A stretch of 55,356 nucleotides of DNA from Solobacterium sp. Its GTDB lineage: Bacteria; Bacillota_I; Bacilli_A; Erysipelotrichales; Erysipelotrichaceae. The stretch is taken from NCBI GenBank assembly GCA_017539385.1, contig JAFYHC010000103.1:1-55356 (forward strand), read 5' to 3'. Shown piece after piece: positions 24,772 through 34,574 of the stretch. The notes beneath the pieces were generated by a model that was not told the origin of the DNA, did not search any database, and worked only from the letters and a program-made list of their open reading frames with translations. The position numbers and the translations under genes are program-made. The number at the start of each line of letters is the position of its first letter. Position 1 is the stretch's first letter.

Positions 24772-26156
24772 AATTTACAGGAAAACAGACCGCTGCCTAT
24801 GGCCTTGGCGCCATCGGCAAAGACATGGTCTATGCACTGAGTGCTTCGTATGTCATGTATTACTATCAGGATATTCTCGGACTTCCTTCGACATTTGTCG
24901 GCTTTATCCTGATGATCGCACGTATCTTTGACGCAGCCAATGACCCGTTCATGGGTGTGCTGGTTGCCAAGACGAATTCAAAATGGGGACGCTTCCGTCC
25001 CTGGCTGTTCTCCGGAACCGTGCTGAATGCATTTGTACTGTATGCACTGTTCAAGGCACCCAATCTCTCCGGAACCGGACTAATGGTCTATTTCTCTGTC
25101 GTCTATATCCTGTGGGGCGTGACCTATACGATGATGGATATACCGTACTGGTCCATGATCCCGGCTGTTACCGATAATGCGAAAGACCGGGAAAGCCTTT
25201 CTGTCGTCGGCCGTACATGCGCCGGCGTCGGCAATGCCATCATTACCATTGGTACAGTCATGGCAGTAAACATGCTCGGTGCAGGAAATGAAAGAGCCGG
25301 TTTCGGACGCGTTGCTCTGATCGTTGCCGTGCTCTTTGTGATCGCAGAAACAGTATGCTGCGTGCTGATTCCGGAAAAACGGGCACAGGGAAAGATGGAA
25401 ACGACATCTGTGAAGGAAATGTTCCGTTCCCTGTTCGCCAATGATCAGGCAATGGTCACCGTCATTACGATCATTCTGATCAACTGTGCACTGTATATTA
25501 CATCCAACTTCATCATCTACTTCTTCAAATATGACTTCGGCGGCGGTGCCGCATGGCAAGGCAGCTATACACTGTTCTCATCGGTCGGCGGCGGATCGCA
25601 GATCCTCGGCATGATGCTGGTATATCCGCTTCTGCGCAAACGCTTCTCCAATGAACAGATCTTCAAGTTCTGTCTGCTTGCGGCAATAACGGGCTATGGT
25701 CTTCTGCTGGCACTGTGTCTGCTGGGCTTTGCACATAATCTGTTCATCCTGCTGATTCCGGGTCTGCTGGTGTTTATGGCAAACGGTATCCTGACGGTAT
25801 TGACGACCGTATTCCTGTCTGCTTCGGTCGATTATGGTGAACTCAAGACCGGTCACAGAGAAGAAAGCGTGATCTTCTCGATGCAGACATTTGTCGTCAA
25901 GGCAGCGTCCGGCTTTGCGGTATTCCTTACCGGTATCGGACTGGATCTGATCGGTATTACCGGCAATACAGATGCCGGTGCAGCAACCGTGACATATGGT
26001 CCGGAAACACTGCTCGGACTGCGTCTTTTGATGACGGTCATTCCGATCTGCGGACTGTTTGCGGCACTGATCGTGTTCTCGAAGAAATTCCTTTTGACGG
26101 ACAAACGCTCGGAAGAAATCGCAGAAGAACTGCTGGAAAGAAGAAACAATGGCTAA
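24768..26156 (+). CDS. GPH family sugar:cation symporter
   Basis: A 462-residue transporter with twelve hydrophobic helices, of the glycoside-pentoside-hexuronide (MelB/XylP-like) family. Family features are AYGLGAIGKDMVYALSASY at the start, ARIFDAANDPFMGVLVAKT with the cation-site aspartates, and KWGRFRPWLF in the first loop. No C-terminal PTS IIA domain is fused, unlike LacS. It lies between a GH2 and a GH36 gene with overlaps at both ends, so it most likely imports the galactoside that both enzymes process inside the cell. Confidence 0.9.
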   Translation: MKFTGKQTAAYGLGAIGKDMVYALSASYVMYYYQDILGLPSTFVGFILMIARIFDAANDPFMGVLVAKTNSKWGRFRPWLFSGTVLNAFVLYALFKAPNLSGTGLMVYFSVVYILWGVTYTMMDIPYWSMIPAVTDNAKDRESLSVVGRTCAGVGNAIITIGTVMAVNMLGAGNERAGFGRVALIVAVLFVIAETVCCVLIPEKRAQGKMETTSVKEMFRSLFANDQAMVTVITIILINCALYITSNFIIYFFKYDFGGGAAWQGSYTLFSSVGGGSQILGMMLVYPLLRKRFSNEQIFKFCLLAAITGYGLLLALCLLGFAHNLFILLIPGLLVFMANGILTVLTTVFLSASVDYGELKTGHREESVIFSMQTFVVKAASGFAVFLTGIGLDLIGITGNTDAGAATVTYGPETLLGLRLLMTVIPICGLFAALIVFSKKFLLTDKRSEEIAEELLERRNNG

Positions 26157-27777
26157 GCCGGTATTGTACTGGAGTGCCCGCTATGAACGCGATGGCAAAG
26201 AAGTCACCCGTGAAGGACGCGAAGAACTTGGCACCATCAATCATATTGCCGTGCCGGTCAACGGTACGATCCTGTCCATCACGGGACATATCGATCTGTC
26301 GGTATCTGCGGATGAACTGGTGTTTGTCAATGGCTTTCAGACCTGGACGCACTGTCCGGAGTATTCCGCAAAAGACGGCCGTATCCGCGGTCTGATCGGT
26401 ACGCCGCGTGCCGGCATCCGCCAGTTCCGTCTGGACCGCTATGGTGATTATCATTTCACGGATTATTTCTACCGCCGGGGCGTGCTGCATGGGGAATCCT
26501 GGTGCACATTCCGCAAAGGCAGTGCATGCCGTATGTTTGCTTCACTGGATGAAGCACCCGGCTATACACTGATTCGGTTTGAATATAAGAAACAGGCACT
26601 CTTCCTGCAGCGTGACTGCGCAGGCATTGTATATAACGGAGAGTATCCTGCCTTTGATCTGTATGTGGCAGAAGGAAGGGAAGAAGAACTGTATGACGGC
26701 TGGTTTAAAGCCATGGGTGTACAGCCGCTGACCGGCAATAAGATCGCCGGGTATTCTTCCTGGTACAACCGGTATCAGAATATCGATGAAGCCGCGATCG
26801 TACAGGACCTGAACGGATGCGACCGGATCCTGCAGCCGGGTGATCTGTTCCAGATCGATGACGGCTGGGAACCGTTCGTAGGTGACTGGCTGGAGGCAGA
26901 TCCCGTCAAATTCCCGCATGGCATGAAAGAGGCAGCGGACCGCATTCATGCGAAAGGATACAAGGCCGGCATCTGGCTGGCACCGTTTGTGGCAGAGATG
27001 AATTCCTCCCTGTACAAGAACCATCCTGACTGGTTCTTCCTGCATGATGGAAAACCATGGTGCAATGGCTCGAACTGGAGTACATTCTATTCTCTTGATA
27101 TCGACAATCCGGAAGTGATCGCCTATCTGGAAAAGGTATTCGACCGCATCTTCCATGAATGGGGATATGATCTGGTCAAACTGGATTTCCTGTATGGTGC
27201 TGCACCATTCGGTACAGAGAACGAGACACGGGCTGCCCGCATGATCCGCGCCAACAAACTGCTGCGCAAATGGGCAGAAGGCAGAAGCATCCTTGGATGC
27301 GGTGTGCCTGTGGTGACGTGCTTCGGCATGTTTGAATACTGCCGGATCAGCTGCGATGTCACGCTGGACTGGAATGACAAGCCATATATGCGCATCATTC
27401 ACCGCGAACGTCCAAGTACGAAGAATGCGATGAACAACATCGTAACAAGACGCTTCCTGAATCAGCGTGCGTATCTGAATGATCCGGATGTATTCTTCCT
27501 GCGGGAAGAAAACTGTACGCTTACAGAAGCGCAGAAACATGATCTGGCGGTGCTGGATGCACTGTTGGGAGGTGTCTTCCTGACCAGTGATGATCCATCT
27601 TCCTATACTGAAGAGATGGTGCACAAGTATAAGAAGTACCGGAAACTGACAGAAGCAGATGTACAGCAGGTATATACCGATGACCATGCTGTATATGTTA
27701 CATATGTGCTGGATGGACAGAAGACGACCGTAACACTGTTTGACGGTCTGTATGGCCATCGCAAAGGCAATCGGTAA
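26149..27777 (+). CDS. GH36 alpha-galactosidase
   Basis: A 542-residue GH36/clan-D enzyme, shorter than the 700-residue class and lacking a signal peptide. It has an N-terminal beta domain (about 1-190) and a TIM barrel with SSWYNRYQNI, FQIDDGWEPFVGDW, GYKAGIWLAPFVAE, the nucleophile Asp346 in LVKLDFLYGA and the acid/base candidate Asp403 in CRISCDVTLDW. It removes alpha-linked galactose from oligosaccharides such as melibiose or raffinose. Last gene of the TetR-GH2-GPH-GH36 operon; it overlaps the transporter by 8 bases and is followed by a terminator. Confidence 0.88.
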   Translation: MAKPVLYWSARYERDGKEVTREGREELGTINHIAVPVNGTILSITGHIDLSVSADELVFVNGFQTWTHCPEYSAKDGRIRGLIGTPRAGIRQFRLDRYGDYHFTDYFYRRGVLHGESWCTFRKGSACRMFASLDEAPGYTLIRFEYKKQALFLQRDCAGIVYNGEYPAFDLYVAEGREEELYDGWFKAMGVQPLTGNKIAGYSSWYNRYQNIDEAAIVQDLNGCDRILQPGDLFQIDDGWEPFVGDWLEADPVKFPHGMKEAADRIHAKGYKAGIWLAPFVAEMNSSLYKNHPDWFFLHDGKPWCNGSNWSTFYSLDIDNPEVIAYLEKVFDRIFHEWGYDLVKLDFLYGAAPFGTENETRAARMIRANKLLRKWAEGRSILGCGVPVVTCFGMFEYCRISCDVTLDWNDKPYMRIIHRERPSTKNAMNNIVTRRFLNQRAYLNDPDVFFLREENCTLTEAQKHDLAVLDALLGGVFLTSDDPSSYTEEMVHKYKKYRKLTEADVQQVYTDDHAVYVTYVLDGQKTTVTLFDGLYGHRKGNR

Positions 27778-27783
27778 ACAATG

Positions 27784-27820
27784 AAGCGGTATGCGGAATT
27801 CATCTGCATATCGCTTTTTT
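27784..27820 (+). terminator. Terminator of the galactoside operon
   Basis: AAGCGGTATGCGGA (27784-27797) pairs with TCTGCATATCGCTT (27803-27816) with two G-U wobbles, then a T run to 27820. Confidence 0.85.
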
Positions 27821-27824
27821 GCGT

Positions 27825-27830
27825 TATACT
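27825..27830 (+). promoter_or_regulatory. -10 box of the DUF3320-type gene
   Basis: TATACT lies 20 bases before the ATG at 27851, just after the operon terminator. No good -35 can be seen; the region upstream is the terminator stem. Confidence 0.4.
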
Positions 27831-27850
27831 GGCATTACAGGAGCATCATT

Positions 27851-28414
27851 ATGAAACCAGTGAAAAAGAAGTATATTCCATCCTCTCTTCCGTTTCGCAA
27901 TATGGGGTATGAGGCATTGCTGAAAGGGGACCACAGCCGTCTTCTTTCCCAGCGCATCCGCCAGGTGATCGCCGAAGAAGCTCCGGTCAGCGACCGTCTT
28001 CTGCGCCGTCGCGTACTGAATTCCCTTGGCATATACCGCTCTGGATCCGCGGTAACAATGGTCATGGATGCGGTCATGGAAAGCATGGATTTCTTTGACA
28101 GCGAAGAAGGAACCGACCGCTTCTTCTGGAAAGACGCCAAACAGCGCACCAGCTATGCGCAGTACCGCGTCAGTGCACCGGATGATGAGGAAAAGCGGGA
28201 CATCCTGGATATCTCCTGCATGGAGATCGCCAATGCGGCTGCCGCTGTATTACAGCAGGGGAAGATGCGCGAAGAAGAACTGCTCAGGGAAACAGCATTG
28301 TGTCTTGGCTATACGCGCATTGGCAGCAATGTGCGCAGGAAAGTGACGCAGGCGATTCAAAGCGGCATCGCTTCCGGGAAGTTTTCCGTTAAGAACGGAT
28401 CATACATGCTATAA
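27851..28414 (+). CDS. Stand-alone protein with two DUF3320-like repeats
   Basis: A 187-residue soluble protein. Residues about 28-95 (RQVIAEEAPVSDRLLRRR, then LNSLGIYRSGS) resemble DUF3320, the winged-helix-like domain normally found at the C-terminus of large DUF4011-type helicases. A second, weaker copy covers about 122-185 (EELLRETALCLGYTRIGSN, AIQSGIASGKF). Here there is no helicase; the protein is only these two units. The start at 27851 is chosen for AGGAG upstream; the frame extends a further 60 bases without a ribosome site. Function unknown; nucleic-acid binding is a guess from the domain's usual context. Confidence 0.72.
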   Translation: MKPVKKKYIPSSLPFRNMGYEALLKGDHSRLLSQRIRQVIAEEAPVSDRLLRRRVLNSLGIYRSGSAVTMVMDAVMESMDFFDSEEGTDRFFWKDAKQRTSYAQYRVSAPDDEEKRDILDISCMEIANAAAAVLQQGKMREEELLRETALCLGYTRIGSNVRRKVTQAIQSGIASGKFSVKNGSYML

Positions 28415-28415
28415 T
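28385..28415 (+). promoter_or_regulatory. Promoter of the DUF937 gene with upstream inverted repeat
   Basis: TGC-TATAAT (28407-28415) is an extended -10 overlapping the end of the upstream gene, 38 bases before the DUF937 ATG. A perfect inverted repeat, TCCGTT (28385-28390) and AACGGA (28394-28399), lies just upstream where a -35 or operator would be. Confidence 0.5.
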
Positions 28416-28452
28416 GATAAAAAGCGCGTTAGTACGCAAGAAGGAGAAGAAA

Positions 28453-29055
28453 ATGAATAATTTACTGAGTCTTTTGCTGGGCTCTCTGACCCAGCAGTCT
28501 TCTGTCAATGCGGCAAGCAAAAAGAGCGGTCTGAGCACCAAGACGATCCTGACGATCATCTCCTATGCACTGCCGCTGATCCTGAAGGCTTTGAACAAGA
28601 ATGCCTCCAATACAAGCGGAGCACAGTCTCTTCTGACCGCACTGCTGCAGCATACTTCCAAGCGTTCCATTCCGGAACAGATCGAGAACGCTGACGTGGA
28701 AGACGGTGCGAAGATCATGCGCCACATTCTGGGCAATGACCAGGATGCTGCGATTGCTGACATTGCCAGAGGAACCAACACAAGCACTGCCGATGTATCT
28801 TCTGTTCTGAATGTACTGGCACCGACACTGCTGAACAGTCTGTCCCTGGCAACACAGACAGCCAATACCGTACAGGTCAATTCCAGCAAGGGATTCGATC
28901 TCTCCGATGGACTGGATGCAAATGACATCGCTGCACTGCTCGGCGGCGGCAATACACTGTCCTCTCTTGCCGGCATGTTTGCTCCAAAGGCAGACCAGGC
29001 CAGCACAGATGCAGGCTCTCAGCTGCTGACATCGCTGCTGTCCTTAATGAAATAA
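28453..29055 (+). CDS. DUF937 family protein
   Basis: A 200-residue protein of the DUF937 type: MNNLLSLLLGSLTQQSS, then a helix-rich Ala/Leu/Asn-rich body with two duplicated LLxxLL-type segments (SLLTALLQHTS, LLTSLLSLMK) and a GGGNTLSSLAGMF turn. No catalytic motif, signal peptide or membrane segment is obvious. Function is unknown for the family. AAGGAG precedes the ATG. A strong terminator follows, and the next gene starts only 67 bases on without a visible promoter of its own. Confidence 0.78.
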   Translation: MNNLLSLLLGSLTQQSSVNAASKKSGLSTKTILTIISYALPLILKALNKNASNTSGAQSLLTALLQHTSKRSIPEQIENADVEDGAKIMRHILGNDQDAAIADIARGTNTSTADVSSVLNVLAPTLLNSLSLATQTANTVQVNSSKGFDLSDGLDANDIAALLGGGNTLSSLAGMFAPKADQASTDAGSQLLTSLLSLMK

Positions 29056-29066
29056 GGAATCACAGG

Positions 29067-29099
29067 GGAAGAATTCTTTTGGAATTCTTCCTCTTTTTT
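29067..29099 (+). terminator. Strong terminator between DUF937 and the EIIB-ROK gene
   Basis: GGAAGAATTC (29067-29076) pairs perfectly with GAATTCTTCC (29082-29091), loop TTTTG, followed by a T-rich run to 29099. The next ribosome site begins about 10 bases later, so either there is read-through control here or a promoter further upstream that I do not see. Confidence 0.9.
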
Positions 29100-29121
29100 C
29101 ACGCAGAAGAAGGAGAAGGAT

Positions 29122-30546
29122 ATGTATACCAGAGAACAGATGAAGCAGTATCTTCAAAACAGGCTCGAAAAAGGCTGGACAATGCAGGAAACCGATGCGG
29201 ATCATGTATGCATCGTGACGCCGTATGCTGCTGCGGAAGTCATCTTTCATCCTCTGGATATCGTGGAAATGCAGATCACAAACAGTGCGGATCAGGAAAA
29301 CTGCTTCTATCTGCACTTCCAGCTGGATGAGGAAGCTCATGCGGTCGAATTGATGGATGAGATGCTTCGTACATTGAAGCAGATGCAGAACAGGCAGGTA
29401 TTCCGGGTTCTTCTGACATGCACATCTGCCCTGACCACAAGCTATTTCGCCGCTGAACTGAACAGGGCAGCCTCCGATCTGAAGCTGAAGTATCATTTTG
29501 ATGCAGTACCGCTGCCGGAGATCTATGAAAAGGGCTTTGACTATGATGCCATACTCATCGCTCCCCAGGCAGGCTATGCCTATGACCGCATACACAGTGT
29601 TTTTCTGTCCCGGATCGTATTGAAGATCCCTGCATCGGTGTATGGACAATACAGCACCGGCGGTATCTTTGAACTGCTGATGGAAGCCATCAGTAAGAAA
29701 AAGGATATCGGACCGGAAGCACTGCCGAATGTACTGCGTTCAGTATTTGATAATCCATACCGGATCCTGTCAGTATGTCTGATCAATCACCAGAATGAAT
29801 ACCGGATCGGATATCGGATCTATGATCATGGAAAAAAGACACTGGATAAGGAAGTCATCAAGCCATCCGTATCGCTGCAGGATATCGATGATCTGATCGG
29901 CTATGTGCTGGTGCGCCATAAGAAGATCGATGCAATCGGTCTGGCTGTGCCGGGAATTGCCCACCGCGGTGTCCTGTTTCACAAGTATGACTGGAGTGTG
30001 GAATCACAGAACATCGGCAACCGTCTGTCGGATAAATACGGTCTGCCGGTCATCCTGAGCAATGATGTCAATGCGGTGGCGATGGGATATTTCGCCGTGC
30101 ATGAAAAGTGTGAGAACATGGTCTTTCACTTTCAGCCGCGCGGTTTTTTGCAGCCAGGTGCCGGGATCATTCTGAATTCCCATCTGCACCGCGGCTATAA
30201 ATCCGCAGCCGGAGAAGTCGGAGATCTGATCGAAGCGGTCGTTGAAAACGGGAAACAGAAGACACAGACGCCGGAAGGGATTCTTGAAATCGTCGGCAAG
30301 GCAATGCTTTCCTACATATCCATCCTTGCCCCGGAGAAGATCGTCTACTACTGCGATCTGCTTCCAGATCCGGAGGTATTGCGTACATGGCTCAGACAGT
30401 ATGTAACAGAAGATTACATTCCCAGTATCATACATGTCACACACATCAAGGAATACATGGTGCCCGGTGCCATGATCCATGCACTGGAAGTACTTGGAAA
30501 AGATCCTGAGGCATATATACGCGAACACGAAGAACAAACGAATTAA
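29122..30546 (+). CDS. Fusion of PTS EIIB-like domain and ROK domain
   Basis: A 474-residue protein in three parts. Residues 1-90 are an unrecognised alpha/beta segment. Residues about 93-185 look like a cellobiose/lactose-type PTS EIIB domain: FRVLLTCTSALTTSYFAAEL places Cys100 where EIIB is phosphorylated (family pattern C-x-x-G-x-S-T-S), and DYDAILIAPQAGY matches the later strand. Residues about 210-474 are a ROK (repressor/ORF/kinase) domain with IGLAVPGI, NDVNAVAMG (Asp315) and GAGIILNSHLHRGYKSAAGEVG. The ROK zinc motif (CxCGxxGC) and the DNA-binding domain of classical ROK repressors are both absent. It lies 12 bases ahead of a phospho-glycosidase gene. A sugar-phosphate sensor or kinase tied to PTS state is the likely role (inference). 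Confidence 0.75.
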   Translation: MYTREQMKQYLQNRLEKGWTMQETDADHVCIVTPYAAAEVIFHPLDIVEMQITNSADQENCFYLHFQLDEEAHAVELMDEMLRTLKQMQNRQVFRVLLTCTSALTTSYFAAELNRAASDLKLKYHFDAVPLPEIYEKGFDYDAILIAPQAGYAYDRIHSVFLSRIVLKIPASVYGQYSTGGIFELLMEAISKKKDIGPEALPNVLRSVFDNPYRILSVCLINHQNEYRIGYRIYDHGKKTLDKEVIKPSVSLQDIDDLIGYVLVRHKKIDAIGLAVPGIAHRGVLFHKYDWSVESQNIGNRLSDKYGLPVILSNDVNAVAMGYFAVHEKCENMVFHFQPRGFLQPGAGIILNSHLHRGYKSAAGEVGDLIEAVVENGKQKTQTPEGILEIVGKAMLSYISILAPEKIVYYCDLLPDPEVLRTWLRQYVTEDYIPSIIHVTHIKEYMVPGAMIHALEVLGKDPEAYIREHEEQTN

Positions 30547-32001
<1,455 letters not shown>

Positions 32002-32049
32002 TATCTTTGTCACGAAAAGCAGAATACTGTAAGAGCTTCTATGCATCCG

Positions 32050-32055
32050 TATAAT
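32050..32055 (+). promoter_or_regulatory. -10 box ahead of the GH4 gene
   Basis: TATAAT lies 18 bases before the GH4 ATG in the 71-base gap after the GH1 gene. No good -35 at 16-18 bases; it may give extra expression of GH4 inside the operon. Confidence 0.4.
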
Positions 32056-32072
32056 AAATAGCGGAGGACTGT

Positions 32073-33518
32073 ATGAAATACACACACAACGGGACAAAAG
32101 CAGAAGACATACAGATTGCTTATATCGGCGGAGGATCCCGCGGCTGGGCATGGACATTCATGACAGATCTGGCAATGGAAGAAAGCATCAGCGGTACGAT
32201 CCGCCTGTATGACATTGACCGGGAAGCCGCAAAGCGCAATGAATCCATCGGTAACCACCTGATGGCAAGAGAAGAGACCAAAGGCAATTGGACATTTGTA
32301 ACGGCAGACAGTCTGCAGGAAGCACTCACCGGTGCTGATTTTGCAGTGATCTCGATCCTGCCGGGCACATTTGATGAAATGGAAGCAGATGTTCATATGC
32401 CCGAGCGTCTTGGCATCTGGCAATCGGTCGGTGATACAGCCGGTCCGGGCGGAATGATCCGGGCACTGCGGTCGATCCCCATGTTTGTGGAGATCGCTGA
32501 AGCAGTGCGTGATTATGCGCCGGATGTATGGGTGATCAACTATACCAATCCGATGTCCCTGCTTGTAAAAACGCTGTATGCAGTCTATCCGAAGATCAAG
32601 GCATTCGGATGCTGTCATGAAGTATTCGGCACCCAGAAAGTATTGAAGGGTATCTTTGAAAAAGAAACCGGAGAAACAGTGGAAGACTGGCACGATGTCC
32701 ATGTCAACGTGACCGGCATCAACCATTTTACCTGGTTTACCGAAGCATCCTGCCATGGCAGAGATCTGTTCCCGATGTATCAGAAATATATCGATGAACA
32801 CTTTGAAGAGGGATATATGGATGGCATCCGCGTGAAAGACTGGGACTGGGCAGGGGATGTCTTTGCCTGCATGCACAGGGTAAAGATGGATCTGTTCCGC
32901 CGTTTTGGAGCAATAGCCGCAGCCGGTGACAGACATCTTGCAGAATTTATGCCGGGTGATGAATATCTGAAGGATCCGGATACCGTACGTTCATGGAAGT
33001 TCTCTTTGACTCCGGTATCCTGGCGCAAGGAAGATCTGAAGAACCGTCTTGCCCGCAGTGAGCGTCTATTGAACGGGGAAGAAGAGATCCCGTTGCAGTC
33101 GACTGGCGAAGAAGGTGTACTGCTGATCAAGGCATTACTTGGACTGACGAGAGTCGTCAGTAATGTCAATCTGCCGAATACAGCACTGCAGATCCCCAAT
33201 CTGCCGCTGGATGCCGTTGTGGAAACCAATGCGGTCTTCTCCAGAAACAGCGTGCATCCGATCGCAGCAGGACCTGTACCGCAGCCGATCCGCGTTCTGA
33301 TTCTTCCGCATGTGGAAAACCATGCCCGTATTCTGAAAGCTGCTGAAGATATCGCTTCCGGCACATCTGCAGCAGAATGCAAAGAACTGGTCATTGAAGC
33401 ATTCCTCAATGATCCGCTGGTAAAAGGACATACTTCTTCCAGAGAAGATGTCGCAGCTCTGGTGGATGATATGATACAGGCAACTTCTGCCTACCTTCCC
33501 AAAGAGTGGCTTCAGTAA
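32073..33518 (+). CDS. GH4 glycosidase with CHEV motif, probable alpha-galacturonidase
   Basis: A 481-residue NAD+- and metal-dependent GH4 enzyme. The Rossmann start IAYIGGGSRGW, the INYTNPMSLLVK segment and the metal-site His in VTGINHFTW are family features. The diagnostic motif at residues 181-184 is CHEV, which in GH4 is known from alpha-galacturonidases of the LplD type; phospho-glucosidases carry CNVP/CNIP-like motifs and alpha-galactosidases CHSV. So a uronic-acid substrate is predicted. GGAGG precedes the ATG. It follows the Gln-type GH1 by 71 bases and may share its transcript or use its own -10 box. A terminator follows. Confidence 0.85.
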   Translation: MKYTHNGTKAEDIQIAYIGGGSRGWAWTFMTDLAMEESISGTIRLYDIDREAAKRNESIGNHLMAREETKGNWTFVTADSLQEALTGADFAVISILPGTFDEMEADVHMPERLGIWQSVGDTAGPGGMIRALRSIPMFVEIAEAVRDYAPDVWVINYTNPMSLLVKTLYAVYPKIKAFGCCHEVFGTQKVLKGIFEKETGETVEDWHDVHVNVTGINHFTWFTEASCHGRDLFPMYQKYIDEHFEEGYMDGIRVKDWDWAGDVFACMHRVKMDLFRRFGAIAAAGDRHLAEFMPGDEYLKDPDTVRSWKFSLTPVSWRKEDLKNRLARSERLLNGEEEIPLQSTGEEGVLLIKALLGLTRVVSNVNLPNTALQIPNLPLDAVVETNAVFSRNSVHPIAAGPVPQPIRVLILPHVENHARILKAAEDIASGTSAAECKELVIEAFLNDPLVKGHTSSREDVAALVDDMIQATSAYLPKEWLQ

Positions 33519-33528
33519 AACAATTTAG

Positions 33529-33562
33529 AATCCTGGCAGTGGCTTACACGCCGGGATTTTTT
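33529..33562 (+). terminator. Terminator after GH4
   Basis: AATCCTGGC (33529-33537) pairs with GCCGGGATT (33550-33558) with one wobble, followed by T to 33562. The prophage remnant begins right after it. Confidence 0.82.
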
Positions 33563-33610
33563 ATGAAAAGGGGATGTGTCCCAGTTATCAAAGAAAAGGC
33601 CTGTTCATAA

Positions 33611-34359
33611 CTGACAGGCTGTGTGTATACGATGATCCAGAATGCCAAAAGAGACAACTCACAATGGGCATGGGTGCCTCAGGGAGACACCTGTGCTTTT
33701 TGTATGACTTCTGCTTCCAGAGGATGGTAAAGTGCATCTGAAACGGTCCTGAGATGCAATCACGCAGAGCATATCCATCAGAACTGTGACTGCACATTCG
33801 CTATTGCATTCAAAGAAAAAATAAGAGGCAGTACGATTACATTTATGATTCTAAGAAGTATGAGGATATGTATTATGGGGCTGAAGGTAATTCTCCTAAG
33901 GAGAGAATTAATTCGATCCGACGTGCACAGTACCAGCTGAACAAGGATTACATCAATGTGCAGAATAGGGATGCATATCAGGCGAAGATTTTTGCTGAAC
34001 AAAAGAAAAGCAGTACAGTACTCCTGGAACAATCTAATTCAGAAAAAAATTCACAGTCTGATGACATATATAATCCGTTCGAAAACCGCGATTCTCAAGA
34101 TGGATTTACAGATCACACAAAGAAAAGACAAAGAAAAGAGGAAAGAAATATTTCCGATCAAACTATCAATAGCGTTGTCAAAAACCCATTACATAAATCT
34201 GGTGTGATAATTGACGAAAAAGGACGACCATATGTAGAATATATTGGTAAAAAAGTGACCGTCATTAATAATCCTGATAATGGGGCAGTGGTTACCGTGA
34301 TAAAAACACCACCAAGCGTAAGAAGGAAATGGGAAAAGAAGAAAAAGGGTTATCAGTAG
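33611..34359 (+). pseudogene. MuF-type phage minor head protein, broken, with toxin-like C-terminal tip
   Basis: The 5' end is missing. From 33623 one frame reads VYTMIQNAKRDNSQWAWVPQ then GDTCAFCMTSASRGW, the conserved Cys-containing part of phage minor head (MuF/SPP1 gp7-like) proteins. A TAA at 33728 interrupts it; the same frame continues to CNHAEHIHQNCDCTFAIAF. At a run of six A (33816-33821) the reading shifts by one, and the other frame continues YDYIYDSKKYEDMYYGAEG to the stop at 34359. The intact last part could be made from the ATG at 33868 (163 residues). Its end, from about HTKKRQRKEER to GRPYVEYIGKKVTVI and VVTVIKTPPS, differs from the head part and resembles BECR/DUF4258-like nuclease tips of MuF polymorphic toxins. 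Confidence 0.7.
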
Positions 34360-34541
34360 AACAAATACAGTTTTTAAAACAGTTAAATGCGGATCCGGCG
34401 GATATTGTCGACGTCTTTGAAAAAGTATCTGATGAACTGATGAAAAGAGGCTTTGACGACGCTTATCATCTAACAAAAATAGGCGAAATGTGTGAAGATA
34501 TTCTCGACATTTTACCTGACATTGATGAAGAAACGGAATAG
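34329..34541 (+). CDS. Small acidic protein, possible immunity partner of the MuF tip
   Basis: A 70-residue, strongly acidic, helical protein (LSVEQIQFLKQLNADPADI, MCEDILDILPDIDEETE). It begins 31 bases before the end of the preceding toxin-like frame, with AAGAAGGA upstream, and is followed by a TTCG-loop terminator. It has no disabling change. A small acidic gene overlapping the end of a MuF gene with a variable C-terminal domain is the usual arrangement for phage polymorphic toxin and immunity pairs. The immunity role is inferred from position and charge only. Confidence 0.6.
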   Translation: MGKEEKGLSVEQIQFLKQLNADPADIVDVFEKVSDELMKRGFDDAYHLTKIGEMCEDILDILPDIDEETE

Positions 34542-34561
34542 CACTCTTCGGAGTGTTTTTC
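34541..34561 (+). terminator. TTCG-loop terminator after the putative immunity gene
   Basis: GCACTC (34541-34546) pairs with GAGTGT across a TTCG tetraloop, followed by TTTTTC. Confidence 0.82.
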
Positions 34562-34574
34562 TTATGAAGAAGCG

